Positions 44,728-53,460 of a stretch of DNA of 64,000 nucleotides are shown in pieces (position 1 is the stretch's first letter; each line of letters begins with the position of its first letter). The notes under the pieces are model-generated. The model worked only from the letters and a program-made list of their open reading frames with translations. It was not told where the DNA came from and made no database searches. The position numbers were made by a program, and so were the translations under genes. Origin of the DNA: Acidimicrobiia bacterium (GTDB lineage: Bacteria > Actinomycetota > Acidimicrobiia > Acidimicrobiales > SKKL01); assembly GCA_041676705.1 (NCBI GenBank), contig JBAYRL010000003.1:309215-373214 (forward strand), given 5' to 3'.

Positions 44728-46014
44728 ATGCGGCGACGCTCCAATCCACGCCCCAGCCCACTTGGTGAAACCACTGAAACCACTGAAACCGCCAAGCGAC
44801 ATGCTCCCGGCGGTGATGCTCTCGGTACTTTCGGCATAAGTGTGGCCAAGAGAGTTGCATTGTTGCTGGTGCTATCTGTGTTGGCGGCGTGTTCCGAACC
44901 AGGTTCTTCATCGGCACCCTCAACTACCCAGAGCAGCCCCCCTACCACTGAAGTGGAAACAACACAGCCGCCAACCAGTTCAACCTCAACCACCGAGGCC
45001 ACTACAACCAGCACGGTTCCACCTCCACCAACCCAAGAATTAGCCGGTGCCAGAACAATTTGTAGCTATTCGGGCCTGACCGTGCCCAATGAGATTTTGG
45101 GAATGCTCGCTGAAGGTAAAGCCAGCGGCGTTCTGTGGTTCAAGAGCAATATCCCCAACCAACAAACCGCCCAAACAAGCGCAGCCGCCATTCAAGCCGC
45201 TGCCAGTCAAGCCGCCAGCGGGTTAGGCCCAGCCATAATCACCATCGACCAAGAAGGCGGCCAGATTCGCCGCATCGACGGACCTCCCCAATTGAGCGCC
45301 TCTGAACTCGGTCGCCTCAGCACTGAAGAAATAACTCAACAAGGTGCTGAAACCGCCGAAGTGATGCTCAGCTGGGGTGCCAACTTCGACCTCGCCCCGG
45401 TGGCCGATGTGGCACGAGCAGGGTCATTCCTAGTGAGCCAACAACGTTCTTTCAGCGATGACCCCCAATTAGCAGCCGAGGCCGTGGCGGCCTTCGTTTC
45501 TGGGCTACGTCACGGTGGTGTGGCGACCACGGTGAAACATTTCCCGGGGCTTGGTGCGGCGGTTACTAACACCGATTTCGATCCGACTGAGATCGATCTT
45601 TCTCGGGAACAGATGAACGCCACAGACCTGCCACCTTTCATCGCTGGTATTGATGCGGGCGCAGATGCGGTGATGATTTCAAGCGCTACCTACCCGGCGT
45701 TGGACTCGGTACCGGCGGTGCTTTCCGAACACATCATCAACGACCTGCTGCGGAATGAGCTTGGTTTCGATGGTGTAGTTATTTCCGATGCCTTCGACGC
45801 CGAAGCTGTTAAAGAACTCGGGCCGATAGAGGAAGTTGTGGTTGAGGCTGCCAACGCCGGAGTCGACGTTTTCATCACTGCCACAACGGCCGCATGCCAA
45901 CAAATTCATCAGGCGTTGGCTCAGGCCATTGACAATGGGACGATTCCGCTTGAAAACGCCGTGGATTCTTACTGGCGTGTGGCGGAGCTCCGTTCAAATC
46001 TAGCTTCCAATTAG
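44728..46014 (+). CDS. GH3 beta-N-acetylhexosaminidase-like lipoprotein
   Basis: 428 residues. A basic N-terminus precedes a lipoprotein signal (VALLLVLSVLAACSEPG) and a Ser/Thr/Pro linker (~60-105). A family-3 glycoside hydrolase domain follows: PAIITIDQEGGQIRRIDGPP, NFDLAPVADVA, RSFSDDPQLAAEAVAAFV, VKHFPGLGAAVTNTDFD and VVISDAFDAEAVKE, where the Asp in SDAFD is the usual nucleophile. NagZ-like enzymes cut GlcNAc from peptidoglycan fragments; this one would act on the outer face of the membrane. Confidence 0.87.
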   Translation: MRRRSNPRPSPLGETTETTETAKRHAPGGDALGTFGISVAKRVALLLVLSVLAACSEPGSSSAPSTTQSSPPTTEVETTQPPTSSTSTTEATTTSTVPPPPTQELAGARTICSYSGLTVPNEILGMLAEGKASGVLWFKSNIPNQQTAQTSAAAIQAAASQAASGLGPAIITIDQEGGQIRRIDGPPQLSASELGRLSTEEITQQGAETAEVMLSWGANFDLAPVADVARAGSFLVSQQRSFSDDPQLAAEAVAAFVSGLRHGGVATTVKHFPGLGAAVTNTDFDPTEIDLSREQMNATDLPPFIAGIDAGADAVMISSATYPALDSVPAVLSEHIINDLLRNELGFDGVVISDAFDAEAVKELGPIEEVVVEAANAGVDVFITATTAACQQIHQALAQAIDNGTIPLENAVDSYWRVAELRSNLASN

Positions 46015-46076
46015 GACCCCGCTTCGGCGAAGCAAAACCGATAGCCTGGTTAGGACGTCGACCCGAGCTGTTTTTT

Positions 46077-46748
46077 GTGAGCCACGTTCCTACATCTGAA
46101 ACAAGTGTTGTGCCCGAAGCCGAAAGTAATCGTGCTGAACAGGTTGAGGCTTGGTTCACAACTCCGGTAATTGTGGCTGCTTTGGCCTCGGTTCCAGCCA
46201 TGTTTCTAACCACCATGGAAGGCCACGCTGAAACCGTCGGGTCAGCTCTCAACTACGCCACAATGGCCGTGTTCATAGCTGAAACTTTGGTGCTACTGGC
46301 GTTTAGCACCGACCGCTTGGAATGGCTCCGCAAGCACCGTTTTGTAGTTGCTGTCACCCTTCTCACCATCCCGGCAGTGGTTTTTGCGGTGGGACCAATT
46401 CAGATATTTCGGCTGATTCGCCTGGTGGGAGCATTACGAATAGTGCGAGTGCGACGGGTGCTAAAAGCGGGCCTCATCCTGCGGAAACGTGCCCAACTGT
46501 CAGGGCGCGCATGGCAAGCTACCGCCTTTATCCTCTCGTTGGCGGCGGCGATATTTGTCGGGTTTATTTTGGCCGACCCATCATCGACTAGCCGACGAAC
46601 TATCGATGCCACTGTCGGCCGAATTGGCTTTTTTGCCACTCTTGTTGCGGCCGCAATTTTGGCTCTAGCAACCTATGTTGTGGCACGAACTCGTCGGCAA
46701 AATTCGCAAGCAAAGAGCGCGGCTAGCGAGCGGCGGGGCTCTTTCTAG
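46077..46748 (+). CDS. voltage-sensor-like membrane protein without pore
   Basis: 223 residues. Four hydrophobic segments resemble S1-S4 of voltage-gated channels; the fourth has regularly spaced Arg (IFRLIRLVGALRIVRVRRVL). Two further helices follow (ATAFILSLAAAIFVGFIL, GFFATLVAAAILALATYVV), but there is no selectivity-filter sequence between them. GTG start at 46077. It may be a proton channel-like sensor or a degenerate ion channel. Confidence 0.68.
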   Translation: MSHVPTSETSVVPEAESNRAEQVEAWFTTPVIVAALASVPAMFLTTMEGHAETVGSALNYATMAVFIAETLVLLAFSTDRLEWLRKHRFVVAVTLLTIPAVVFAVGPIQIFRLIRLVGALRIVRVRRVLKAGLILRKRAQLSGRAWQATAFILSLAAAIFVGFILADPSSTSRRTIDATVGRIGFFATLVAAAILALATYVVARTRRQNSQAKSAASERRGSF

Positions 46749-46799
46749 AACCTGTCCAGAAACGGCAGACGGTCGTTCCGAATGCTCGGGCCGCCGGTT

Positions 46800-46848
46800 A
46801 TCTTGTTATGAGTTTTACGCGCTATTCGGAGAAAACTCATAACAAGAT
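46800..46848. repeat. palindromic hairpin element, copy 3
   Basis: 17-bp perfect arms (46800-46816, 46832-46848) with loop ACGCGCTATTCGGAG, which differs from the other loops by one substitution besides the first bases. Lies between two plus-strand genes. Confidence 0.9.
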
Positions 46849-47001
46849 CCGAAACAGAGGGCGAACCGTTAATATCAGGTGCGCCCAACACCGCCAACGA
46901 CAAACGCTGCTAATGCCGAACACAGCGGATGTCGGACACAACTAATGCCAAACACAGCCAGGAATGTGCTGAAAATTTAGAACCACGCCAGGATACAGGG
47001 A

Positions 47002-48300
47002 ATGCCCAAAGCCTCTAGCGATCACACCAACGCCTCGGACGCTGATCAACCAGCCTTAAGCCACAGCGGAAAACTACGACCCGGATCGGTGGCATTCACC
47101 TTAACCATGTCGCTCACCATGGCTATGACAGCTCTCGCCATTGATTCGATGCTGCCCGCCTTTGATTCGATCCGAGACGACCTTGGTTTAGCCCGTGGCG
47201 CCACTGACGTCGCGGTGCTGGTCACAGGGTTCATGATCGGTTTTGGGCTAGGCCAACTTCCCGCCGGGCTGCTAGCTGATCGCTTCGGGCGTCGCCAGGT
47301 GCTCTGGGGTGGCCTCGCCATTTACGTCATCGGTGCGATTGCAACCATGCTCGCGCCAACGCTCGCCACTATGGCGTTCGCTCGATTTATTTGGGGCCTC
47401 GGCGCCGCAGGGCCACGAGTGGCGGTCACTGCCATTATTCGAGATTCGTTTGAAGGCGAACAGATGGCTCGCCAAATGTCCAACATCATGGCCATCTTCC
47501 TGCTGGTACCAATGATCGCTCCGAGTGCTGGGGCAGCCATGGTTGCTCTCGGCTCGTGGCACTACACAGTACTTATGTGCGCTGCAGTGGCAGTGGTGGT
47601 ATTTGCCTTCTCGGTACGTCTACCAGCCACTTTACCGCCAGAAAAACGTCGATCCCTAAGCGGCACCGAGATTATTGCAAGCTGGCGGATAGTGCTTACC
47701 ACGCCGGGTACCTTGCCCTATCTAGCTGCCATCACCATTGCCACCAGCGTATTTTTGTCGTACCTAGCTTCATCAGAAAACATCTTCGGCACTGTGTTTG
47801 GGCTTGATACCTGGTTCCCCCTGATTTTTGGCGTGATGGCGGTGGGCCTTGCGGTAGGCGCCCTCATCAACGGGCGGATTGTGGAACGGATCGGCCTCGA
47901 TCGAATCCTGTTTGTAACCTCATCGGGCTTCGTTCTCGCTTCAACCCTGATGGCGGTTGTAGCCATTGTTGGAGACGGAACACCACCGTTCTTGTTGTTT
48001 GCATTCACCCTGCTACTCACGTTGATGTCGCTACAAATCATGATGATCAACGCCAATACGGCGGCCATGATCCCGTTGGGCAATGTGGCTGGGTCGGGAG
48101 CCGCCCTGTTAGGCATGGCACCAATGGTGATCGGTTCAATTCTCGGCTCACTCATCGACCGCCAATTCGACGGCACCATAACGCCGTTGTCGTTGGCTTT
48201 TGTGGTGGCTTCGCTGCTGAGCTTTAGCGCTATTCGCCACGCCGCCCGCGTTGCTCCAGAACGCGTGAACACGCTGACAACCACCACGACCACCGCTTAA
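47002..48300 (+). CDS. Bcr/CflA-like MFS drug-efflux transporter
   Basis: 432 residues, twelve predicted helices. MTALAIDSMLPAFDSIRDDL, GLGQLPAGLLADRFGRRQVL (motif A) and FIWGLGAAGPRVAVTAIIRD (motif C-like) place it in the Bcr/CflA group of proton-driven efflux pumps. Substrate unknown. The C-terminus ends in a Thr run. Bracketed by hairpin copies 3 and 4. Confidence 0.88.
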   Translation: MPKASSDHTNASDADQPALSHSGKLRPGSVAFTLTMSLTMAMTALAIDSMLPAFDSIRDDLGLARGATDVAVLVTGFMIGFGLGQLPAGLLADRFGRRQVLWGGLAIYVIGAIATMLAPTLATMAFARFIWGLGAAGPRVAVTAIIRDSFEGEQMARQMSNIMAIFLLVPMIAPSAGAAMVALGSWHYTVLMCAAVAVVVFAFSVRLPATLPPEKRRSLSGTEIIASWRIVLTTPGTLPYLAAITIATSVFLSYLASSENIFGTVFGLDTWFPLIFGVMAVGLAVGALINGRIVERIGLDRILFVTSSGFVLASTLMAVVAIVGDGTPPFLLFAFTLLLTLMSLQIMMINANTAAMIPLGNVAGSGAALLGMAPMVIGSILGSLIDRQFDGTITPLSLAFVVASLLSFSAIRHAARVAPERVNTLTTTTTTA

Positions 48301-48315
48301 TCGCTGACTGCCCGT

Positions 48316-48366
48316 GATCTTGTTATGAGTTTTCTCCGCATAGCGCGCAAAACTCATAACAAGATC
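48316..48366. repeat. palindromic hairpin element, copy 4 (inverted)
   Basis: 18-bp perfect arms (48316-48333, 48349-48366) with loop CTCCGCATAGCGCGC, the reverse complement of the other loops, so this copy is inserted in the opposite direction. Located between convergent MFS and copper-ATPase genes. Confidence 0.9.
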
Positions 48367-48390
48367 CGCTTACGACATCGGGGGGCTGCG

Positions 48391-50487
48391 CTAGGAAACG
48401 GCGAGGTCGATTCGACGAAGCAGTTGGGCGTTGGCGGCTACCACGATGGTGGAAAGGCTCATCAAAATCGCCGCTAGAGCTGGTGGCATAACCACACCGG
48501 CCCAGCCCAACGCACCGGCCGCAATTGGTATGGCCACAATGTTGTAGCTAGCCGCCCACCACAGATTTTGAACGCTCTTTCGGTAGGCGGCTTCCGACAA
48601 CTTAACGATGCTCACCACCGAGCGAGGGTCGGAACTAGCCAAAATGAGGCCAGCCGATTCGATGGCCACATCGGTGCCCGCGCCGATGGCAATGCCCACA
48701 TCGGCTCGGGCTAGTGCGGGGGCATCGTTTACCCCATCGCCAACCATGGCCACCTTGAGGCCTTGTTCTTGCAGCTCAGAAACCTGGGCGTCTTTATCTT
48801 CGGGCAGTACCTCAGCCATTATCTGGTCGACCCCAAGATCATGGCCCACAGCATCGGCTACGGCCTGTGAATCGCCGGTGATAAGCACCACCTGGTGACC
48901 GAGTTTCTTAATTTCATCGACGGCAGTGCGAGCTTCAGGGCGTATTTCATCCTCCACAGCGATGCCGCCCAGTACCGAGTGATCGTCGGTTAGGAATAGA
49001 ACCGATGAACCCCGCTCGCGCCAGCCTTCAATCCACTCGGCTAGTTCCGACGGCTCACTTAGCTCTCGTTCTCGCAGCATGTTCGGCCCACCTACGGCGT
49101 AGGTGCGGCCCTCGACTGTGGCTTCAACGCCGCGGCCAGTCATGGAACGAAACTCAGTGGCCGCTGGAATTTCTCCGGCTTCCGAAGCCGCCGTCACAAT
49201 GGCTCGAGCTAAAGGGTGTTCGCTGTCGGCCTCTACCGCGGCGGCGAGCCGAAGCACCTCGCGCTCACTGAGCGCAACCCCCGCCGTACCGGCCACCGTG
49301 TGGGAACCTTTGGTTAAAGTACCGGTTTTGTCGAAGAGAAAAGCGTCGATGGTGCGGCTTTGCTCAAACGCCAAACGGTCTTTGATGAGAATGCCGTGTC
49401 GCGCCGCCAAGGCTGCCGAAATCGAGGTAGTAAGGGGAATGGCTAGGCCCAGTGCATGAGGGCACGAAATTACCAGCACGGTAACCACCCGGGTCACAGC
49501 TTCGCCGGCATCGCCAACTACCAGCCACACGACCCCCGTGATGATGGCGGCGCCAAAAGCCACATAAAACAACAGTGCCGCCGCCCGATCAGCCAACACT
49601 TGGGTACGTGATTGGGAATCTTGGGCTTCGCTCACCAAACGTTGTATGCCAGCCAAGGCGGTGTCTTCACCAACGGCGCGCACCCGAACCCGGATGGCAG
49701 AGTCGGTAGAAACCGTGCCGGCAATTACCAGGTCACCCGCCGTTTTGGCCACCGGTTTCGATTCGCCGGTGATCATCGATTCATCAAGTTCTGCCGAGCC
49801 CTCAAGAATTTCGCCATCAGCGGGAACTCGGGTACCCGAACGGACCAACACAATGTCATCGGCGGCTAATTCATCTAGTCTCACCGATTCGGTTGAACCA
49901 TCGGGTAACACTCGTTCTGCTTCATCGGGTAGAAGTTCGGCTAATGCAGCTACGGCGTCTTGGGCTTGGCCCAAGGCTTTCATTTCTTGCCAGTGGCCCA
50001 GCAACATTACCGACACTAGTGCCGCCAGCTCCCACCAAAAATCAAGATCAAAGCGGTCGAACGAAGTGACCATTGAGGCCACATAGGCCACGATGATTGC
50101 CATTGAGATCAAGAGCATCATGCCCGGTTGGCGGGCCTTAAGCTCGGATAAGCCACCTTCTAAAAACGGCCAGCCCGCCCAAAAGAAAATGATGCTGCCT
50201 AAAACTGGGCCCACCCAGTTCACACCGTAGAAATCGAGGTTGTATCCAAACCAGTCCATCACCATGGGGCTGGTAATGACGACGGGAAGGGTTAACAGCA
50301 GGCTCCACCAAAACAGCCGGCGAAAATGTTCGGCATGGTCACCGTGGTCGTGATGGTTGTGGCCATCGTCGTCATGGCCATGATCGTGATGATCGTGATC
50401 GTGATCATCACGGTCGACAGCGCCGCCCTGGCGGTAATCGCTCGGCTGATCGTCGTCGTGGCCGTGCTCATGGTCATGGGTGGGCAT
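48391..50487 (-). CDS. copB: CopB-like P1B-type copper ATPase
   Basis: About 698 residues. The first ~55 are rich in His and Asp (DHDHDHHDHGHDDDGHNHHD), a metal-collecting tail. Eight membrane helices follow with TGESKPV, VISCPHALGLAIPL (CPH, the P1B-3 class), DKTGTLTKG (phosphorylated Asp), EHPLARA and GDGVNDAPALARADV. It should export copper or silver at the expense of ATP. GAGGAG lies 7 nt before ATG 50487. No CopY/CsoR-type regulator is adjacent. Confidence 0.92.
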   Translation of the reverse strand: MPTHDHEHGHDDDQPSDYRQGGAVDRDDHDHDHHDHGHDDDGHNHHDHGDHAEHFRRLFWWSLLLTLPVVITSPMVMDWFGYNLDFYGVNWVGPVLGSIIFFWAGWPFLEGGLSELKARQPGMMLLISMAIIVAYVASMVTSFDRFDLDFWWELAALVSVMLLGHWQEMKALGQAQDAVAALAELLPDEAERVLPDGSTESVRLDELAADDIVLVRSGTRVPADGEILEGSAELDESMITGESKPVAKTAGDLVIAGTVSTDSAIRVRVRAVGEDTALAGIQRLVSEAQDSQSRTQVLADRAAALLFYVAFGAAIITGVVWLVVGDAGEAVTRVVTVLVISCPHALGLAIPLTTSISAALAARHGILIKDRLAFEQSRTIDAFLFDKTGTLTKGSHTVAGTAGVALSEREVLRLAAAVEADSEHPLARAIVTAASEAGEIPAATEFRSMTGRGVEATVEGRTYAVGGPNMLRERELSEPSELAEWIEGWRERGSSVLFLTDDHSVLGGIAVEDEIRPEARTAVDEIKKLGHQVVLITGDSQAVADAVGHDLGVDQIMAEVLPEDKDAQVSELQEQGLKVAMVGDGVNDAPALARADVGIAIGAGTDVAIESAGLILASSDPRSVVSIVKLSEAAYRKSVQNLWWAASYNIVAIPIAAGALGWAGVVMPPALAAILMSLSTIVVAANAQLLRRIDLAVS

Positions 50488-50545
50488 GATCAAGCTCCTC
50501 TAATTGGCAGGCTCTTCCCCATTCTAGGTAGCCAGGACGTTTATA

Positions 50546-50629
50546 CGATCTGGCACGTTCAGGCTTCGTCCCCCAGACCAAGCCAGCCAAGCCCGCCCAC
50601 TAGGCGCGTTCCCAGCCAGACTTTTCGGG
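50546..50629. repeat. rearranged copy of the sequence at 51354-51497
   Basis: 50546-50595 matches 51354-51403 (both contain CGATCTGGCACGTTCA and GCCAGCCAAGCCCG). 50600-50629 matches 51468-51497 (both contain CTAGGCGCGTTCCCAG). The ~64 bp between these parts in the second copy are missing here. The duplicated piece includes the 3' end of the alpha/beta hydrolase gene. Confidence 0.75.
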
Positions 50630-50719
50630 TTGGGGCCACTGGTGCCCTTAATGATCGCATGTGGCGTGACTTACGCGATCTCGGAACATAGACCGATATG
50701 CGGCACGCAACGGATCACC
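50621..50719 (+). pseudogene. remnant of a second CLC-family gene
   Basis: This plus frame encodes LFGLGPLVPLMIACGVTYAI and HRPICGTQRIT, closely matching the C-terminal end of the intact CLC at 30541 (LFGLGPLVPLVIACSVAYVM, HRSIYGTQRIA). Everything upstream is replaced by the repeat at 50546, joined at CTTTTCGGG. The intact gene and the remnant differ at many positions, so this is an old second copy, not a recent duplicate. Confidence 0.75.
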
Positions 50720-50762
50720 AGCGCTCGACCAGTGCAAACCCCTAAACCGCTAAGGGGACTGG

Positions 50763-51233
50763 TTAGTTGCCTCGGGGTATATTCGCACGGCGATAGATGG
50801 GTGCTGCCGCTAGCCAACTACCAAGAACCAGGATCGGAAGGGCCATCATGAGCAGCCCGCCACCGATGTTGGCTCCGCTGGTACCTGCAGTAATAACTCT
50901 TCCCCCAGCACCCACGGCAACACCAGTAGCTAGAGCATGAATAAGCAGGAGCCATCGACCTTTAGCAGACCATCGTGCACTAAGCCTTCGGTTCAACGGG
51001 CGCAACACCCACCAAAGCGTCCCAGTGCCTACCAAAGCAACGACGTATTCAAGCCACCTTGGCAGCGACGAAACTTGGAAGAGGTAGTCGTTGTAGTCCC
51101 ACCCGTTCTCGGTGGAAATTGGTGTCTCACGTAGCTGACCAATAAGGAACCAGGTAACGAGAGTTACGAGCAACACGACAGAGGCGGTTTGTGCCACCAC
51201 AACAGCCCCAGCCGTCGAATTTCGGCTTCTCAC
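50763..51233 (-). CDS. four-helix membrane protein, unknown function
   Basis: 156 residues from GTG 51233, which has GGGGGG ~5 nt upstream. Helices: GAVVVAQTASVVLLVTLVTW, WLEYVVALVGTGTLWWVL, LLLIHALATGVAVGAGG and LLMMALPILVLGSWLAAA. The frame also extends to 51296 through hairpin copy 5, but that extension is repeat sequence and not likely translated. No family recognised. Confidence 0.68.
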   Translation of the reverse strand: MRSRNSTAGAVVVAQTASVVLLVTLVTWFLIGQLRETPISTENGWDYNDYLFQVSSLPRWLEYVVALVGTGTLWWVLRPLNRRLSARWSAKGRWLLLIHALATGVAVGAGGRVITAGTSGANIGGGLLMMALPILVLGSWLAAAPIYRRANIPRGN

Positions 51234-51256
51234 TTCACCCCCCAATTCTTCACCGT

Positions 51257-51303
51257 TCTTGTTATGAGTTTTACGCGCTATGCGGAGAAAACTCATAACA
51301 AGA
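51257..51303. repeat. palindromic hairpin element, copy 5
   Basis: 16-bp perfect arms (51257-51272, 51288-51303) with loop ACGCGCTATGCGGAG. It lies upstream of the four-helix membrane gene. Confidence 0.9.
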
Positions 51304-51334
51304 TCCGAGACGAAGCACGAACTGCCCCACTATT

Positions 51335-51369
51335 CGATCTGGCACGTTCAATACGATCTGGCACGTTCA
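51335..51369. repeat. CGATCTGGCACGTTCA tandem pair
   Basis: Exact 16-mers at 51335-51350 and 51354-51369; a third lies at 50546-50561. Confidence 0.8.
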
Positions 51370-51467
51370 GACTTCGGCCCGCAGACCTGGCCAGCCAAGC
51401 CCGTCAAGCCAGCCAGCTAGGCTTTGCGATCGGCAGTCGGCGCACCTCGGCTTCTTCGACGGGCCGG

Positions 51468-52394
51468 CTAGGCGCGTTCCCAGCGAGACCTTTCGGGCAC
51501 GGGAAGCGCAAAACGTTTAGCCAGCCAGGTGGTGCACTGTTCGAACCAGGTTGCCACCCGGGGTTCGATTTCGCCTTGGCCACTAGCGGTGGCTTGGGTG
51601 GCGAGCGACAAACCGTGGCGGCCTTCTTCAAAGAGATGCACTTCATTGGGCACACCGAGATCGGCCAGGCGTTGGGCCATAATCAGGCTTTGTTGTGGTG
51701 GGACCACCATGTCAGCACCGGTAGCCCAGATGAACGACGGTGGGAAGCTTCCATCGGCCAAGGGGGCAGGGCTGGCGGCTTTAAGTTCATCGTCACTAGG
51801 TGTGGTGCTACCGAAAAACGCCACAAGCACCGAGCTGTAGAGAGCAATTTCAAACTCACTTCGCGTTGATAACCGCTCGACCAAATCGGTGAAGTCACTG
51901 ATGGCATAACCAAGGATAAGGGCCGCTGGACGCAGCGGCTCACCAATAACATCAGTCACGAGCGGTTTGTCCCAATAGGCGCCGTACATGGCGGCGTTAT
52001 GCCCGCCAGCCGAAAAGCCAGCCACCGCAATGCGCTCGGTGTCGACCCCCCATTCTTCGGCCCGATCGTTGATTTCACGCATAGCCAAAGCCACATCGAT
52101 GAGCGGTCGGGGGTGAGGGGAATGGGCGCGGGGCTCGAGATTGGTCATTTGGTCGCTTAGCCCATAAACCGAATAGCGCAACACAAAAGCGTGGTAACCG
52201 GCTGTGGCGAAAGCCATGGCCACCGGCTCAGCTTCACGATCGGAACAGAAGATATAGCCACCACCAGGCAGGATGAGCACCGCCGGTCGACGAGCTCCAC
52301 CCAACATTTCGGCCGAATCTTCCAGCACGTAGGTGGTGAGGGTGACCTGGTCGTTGTCGTCCTGCAGTCTTATTTGTTCAATCTTCACCAGCAT
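51468..52394 (-). CDS. alpha/beta hydrolase (BD-FAE/acetylxylan-esterase-like)
   Basis: 308 residues with RRPAVLILPGGGYIFCSDRE (oxyanion HGGG-like), AVAGFSAGGHNAAMYG (nucleophile elbow G-x-S-x-G), FIWATGADMVVPPQQSL (acid region) and FEEGRHGLSL (catalytic His). A cytosolic esterase or lipase-like enzyme; substrate unknown. The stop codon lies in sequence duplicated at 50600. Confidence 0.88.
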   Translation of the reverse strand: MLVKIEQIRLQDDNDQVTLTTYVLEDSAEMLGGARRPAVLILPGGGYIFCSDREAEPVAMAFATAGYHAFVLRYSVYGLSDQMTNLEPRAHSPHPRPLIDVALAMREINDRAEEWGVDTERIAVAGFSAGGHNAAMYGAYWDKPLVTDVIGEPLRPAALILGYAISDFTDLVERLSTRSEFEIALYSSVLVAFFGSTTPSDDELKAASPAPLADGSFPPSFIWATGADMVVPPQQSLIMAQRLADLGVPNEVHLFEEGRHGLSLATQATASGQGEIEPRVATWFEQCTTWLAKRFALPVPERSRWERA

Positions 52395-52627
52395 CCCCTT
52401 AGCTTTTCTAAGACAATCTACTGGCTGAACCCTAGAGTTGACCGACCGATCACTGGCTGGGCGCAGTCACTGTTCTCACCAGAGCCTCGCCTTTCAAGGA
52501 GAGGCCGAGCGGTCGCCGTCGAAATCAGGTTTTCGAACCCTACTGGTGTAGCGATCGGACCATGGTTATTTCAAACCCAGATCGCCTTGCAGCATCATTA
52601 TGCCGCTAACACTGCTAAAATGCATGT

Positions 52628-52861
52628 ATGGCTTCCATTACTATCCGGAACGTCCCCGACCAGACCCACCAAGAACTATCAGCGAGAGCAGCGTTAAACG
52701 GACAGTCGCTACAGGAATACTTGCGACACCGACTTATCGAACTTGCTAGTCGCCCCACCGCACAGGTCGTTATGGCCCGAATCAATAGCCGCAAGAAAGC
52801 CACCGGCAGCCAGCTCGATGACAAGGCAATCCTGGCTCATGTCTCCGAGGGTCGCCGTTGA
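52628..52861 (+). CDS. FitA/VapB-like ribbon-helix-helix antitoxin
   Basis: 77 residues. MASITIRNVPDQTHQELSAR, AALNGQSLQEYLRHRLIELA is a ribbon-helix-helix of the FitA/Arc type, and the C-terminal tail should block the PIN partner. A TAAAAT box (52616-52621) ends 6 nt before ATG and no ribosome site exists, so a leaderless mRNA is likely. The stop overlaps the toxin start. Confidence 0.9.
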   Translation: MASITIRNVPDQTHQELSARAALNGQSLQEYLRHRLIELASRPTAQVVMARINSRKKATGSQLDDKAILAHVSEGRR

Positions 52862-53262
52862 ACCTAGTGGTCGACGCATCGGCGGTGCTATCAGCGCTGG
52901 TTGATAGCGGCCCCACCGGGCAATGGACCGAAGCGCTCCTCACCGAAGCAGCGCTGTTTGCGCCGGTATTAATCCAAGTAGAGGTGGCCAACGTGCTACG
53001 CCGGGCCAGCCATTCCAATGAGATCAGCAACGAGGTGGCCTCGCTCGCCTACCACGACCTACTTGATCTTCAAATTGAGCTTTTTCCATACGAACCATTC
53101 GCAGAACGAATCTGGGCTCTTGGCGCTAACCTCACTCCATACGACGCTTGGTACGTAGCGGTAGCGGAATCGATTGAAGCACCCTTGATGACCCTCGACA
53201 GCCGCCTGGCTCAGGCACCCGGGCCAAACTGTGCTTTTTATCTGCCGGGTGATTCCGCCTAG
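52858..53262 (+). CDS. PIN-domain toxin (VapC/FitB-like)
   Basis: 134 residues with LVVDASAVLSALVDSGPTG (first acidic residue), QVEVANVLRRA, LTPYDAWYVAVAESIEAP and LMTLDSRLAQAPG, giving the Asp/Glu set of PIN RNases. It should cleave RNA, probably tRNA or rRNA, when free. The start is TTG within a TTGA overlap with the antitoxin stop, ensuring coupled translation. Confidence 0.9.
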   Translation: MNLVVDASAVLSALVDSGPTGQWTEALLTEAALFAPVLIQVEVANVLRRASHSNEISNEVASLAYHDLLDLQIELFPYEPFAERIWALGANLTPYDAWYVAVAESIEAPLMTLDSRLAQAPGPNCAFYLPGDSA

Positions 53263-53460
53263 GCCGTCTCCCGGTGAACTAAGCACACAGAAACAAACCT
53301 TCGTCTTTATTTCATCGAGGCCACGCATCGGCTAAACGCTCAATGTAAACGGTGGCCACCCGACGCCATAGGGAAGGGCCCTAAGGAAGGTTTGCCCTCG
53401 CGCGTTATATGCGTTGGCCGAAGTTCCGACAGCGCCACGTTGGCTAACATGGGTTAGGTA

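Noticed and set aside
48148..48357. Apparent protein family starting MSFxRYAEKTHNK at several loci
   Set aside because: The shared start is only the translation of the hairpin repeat arms and loop, not a conserved protein.
50292..50691. Long hydrophobic plus frames rich in Met, Val and Ile opposite the copper ATPase start
   Set aside because: They are the antisense of the His/Asp-rich codons of the ATPase N-terminus.
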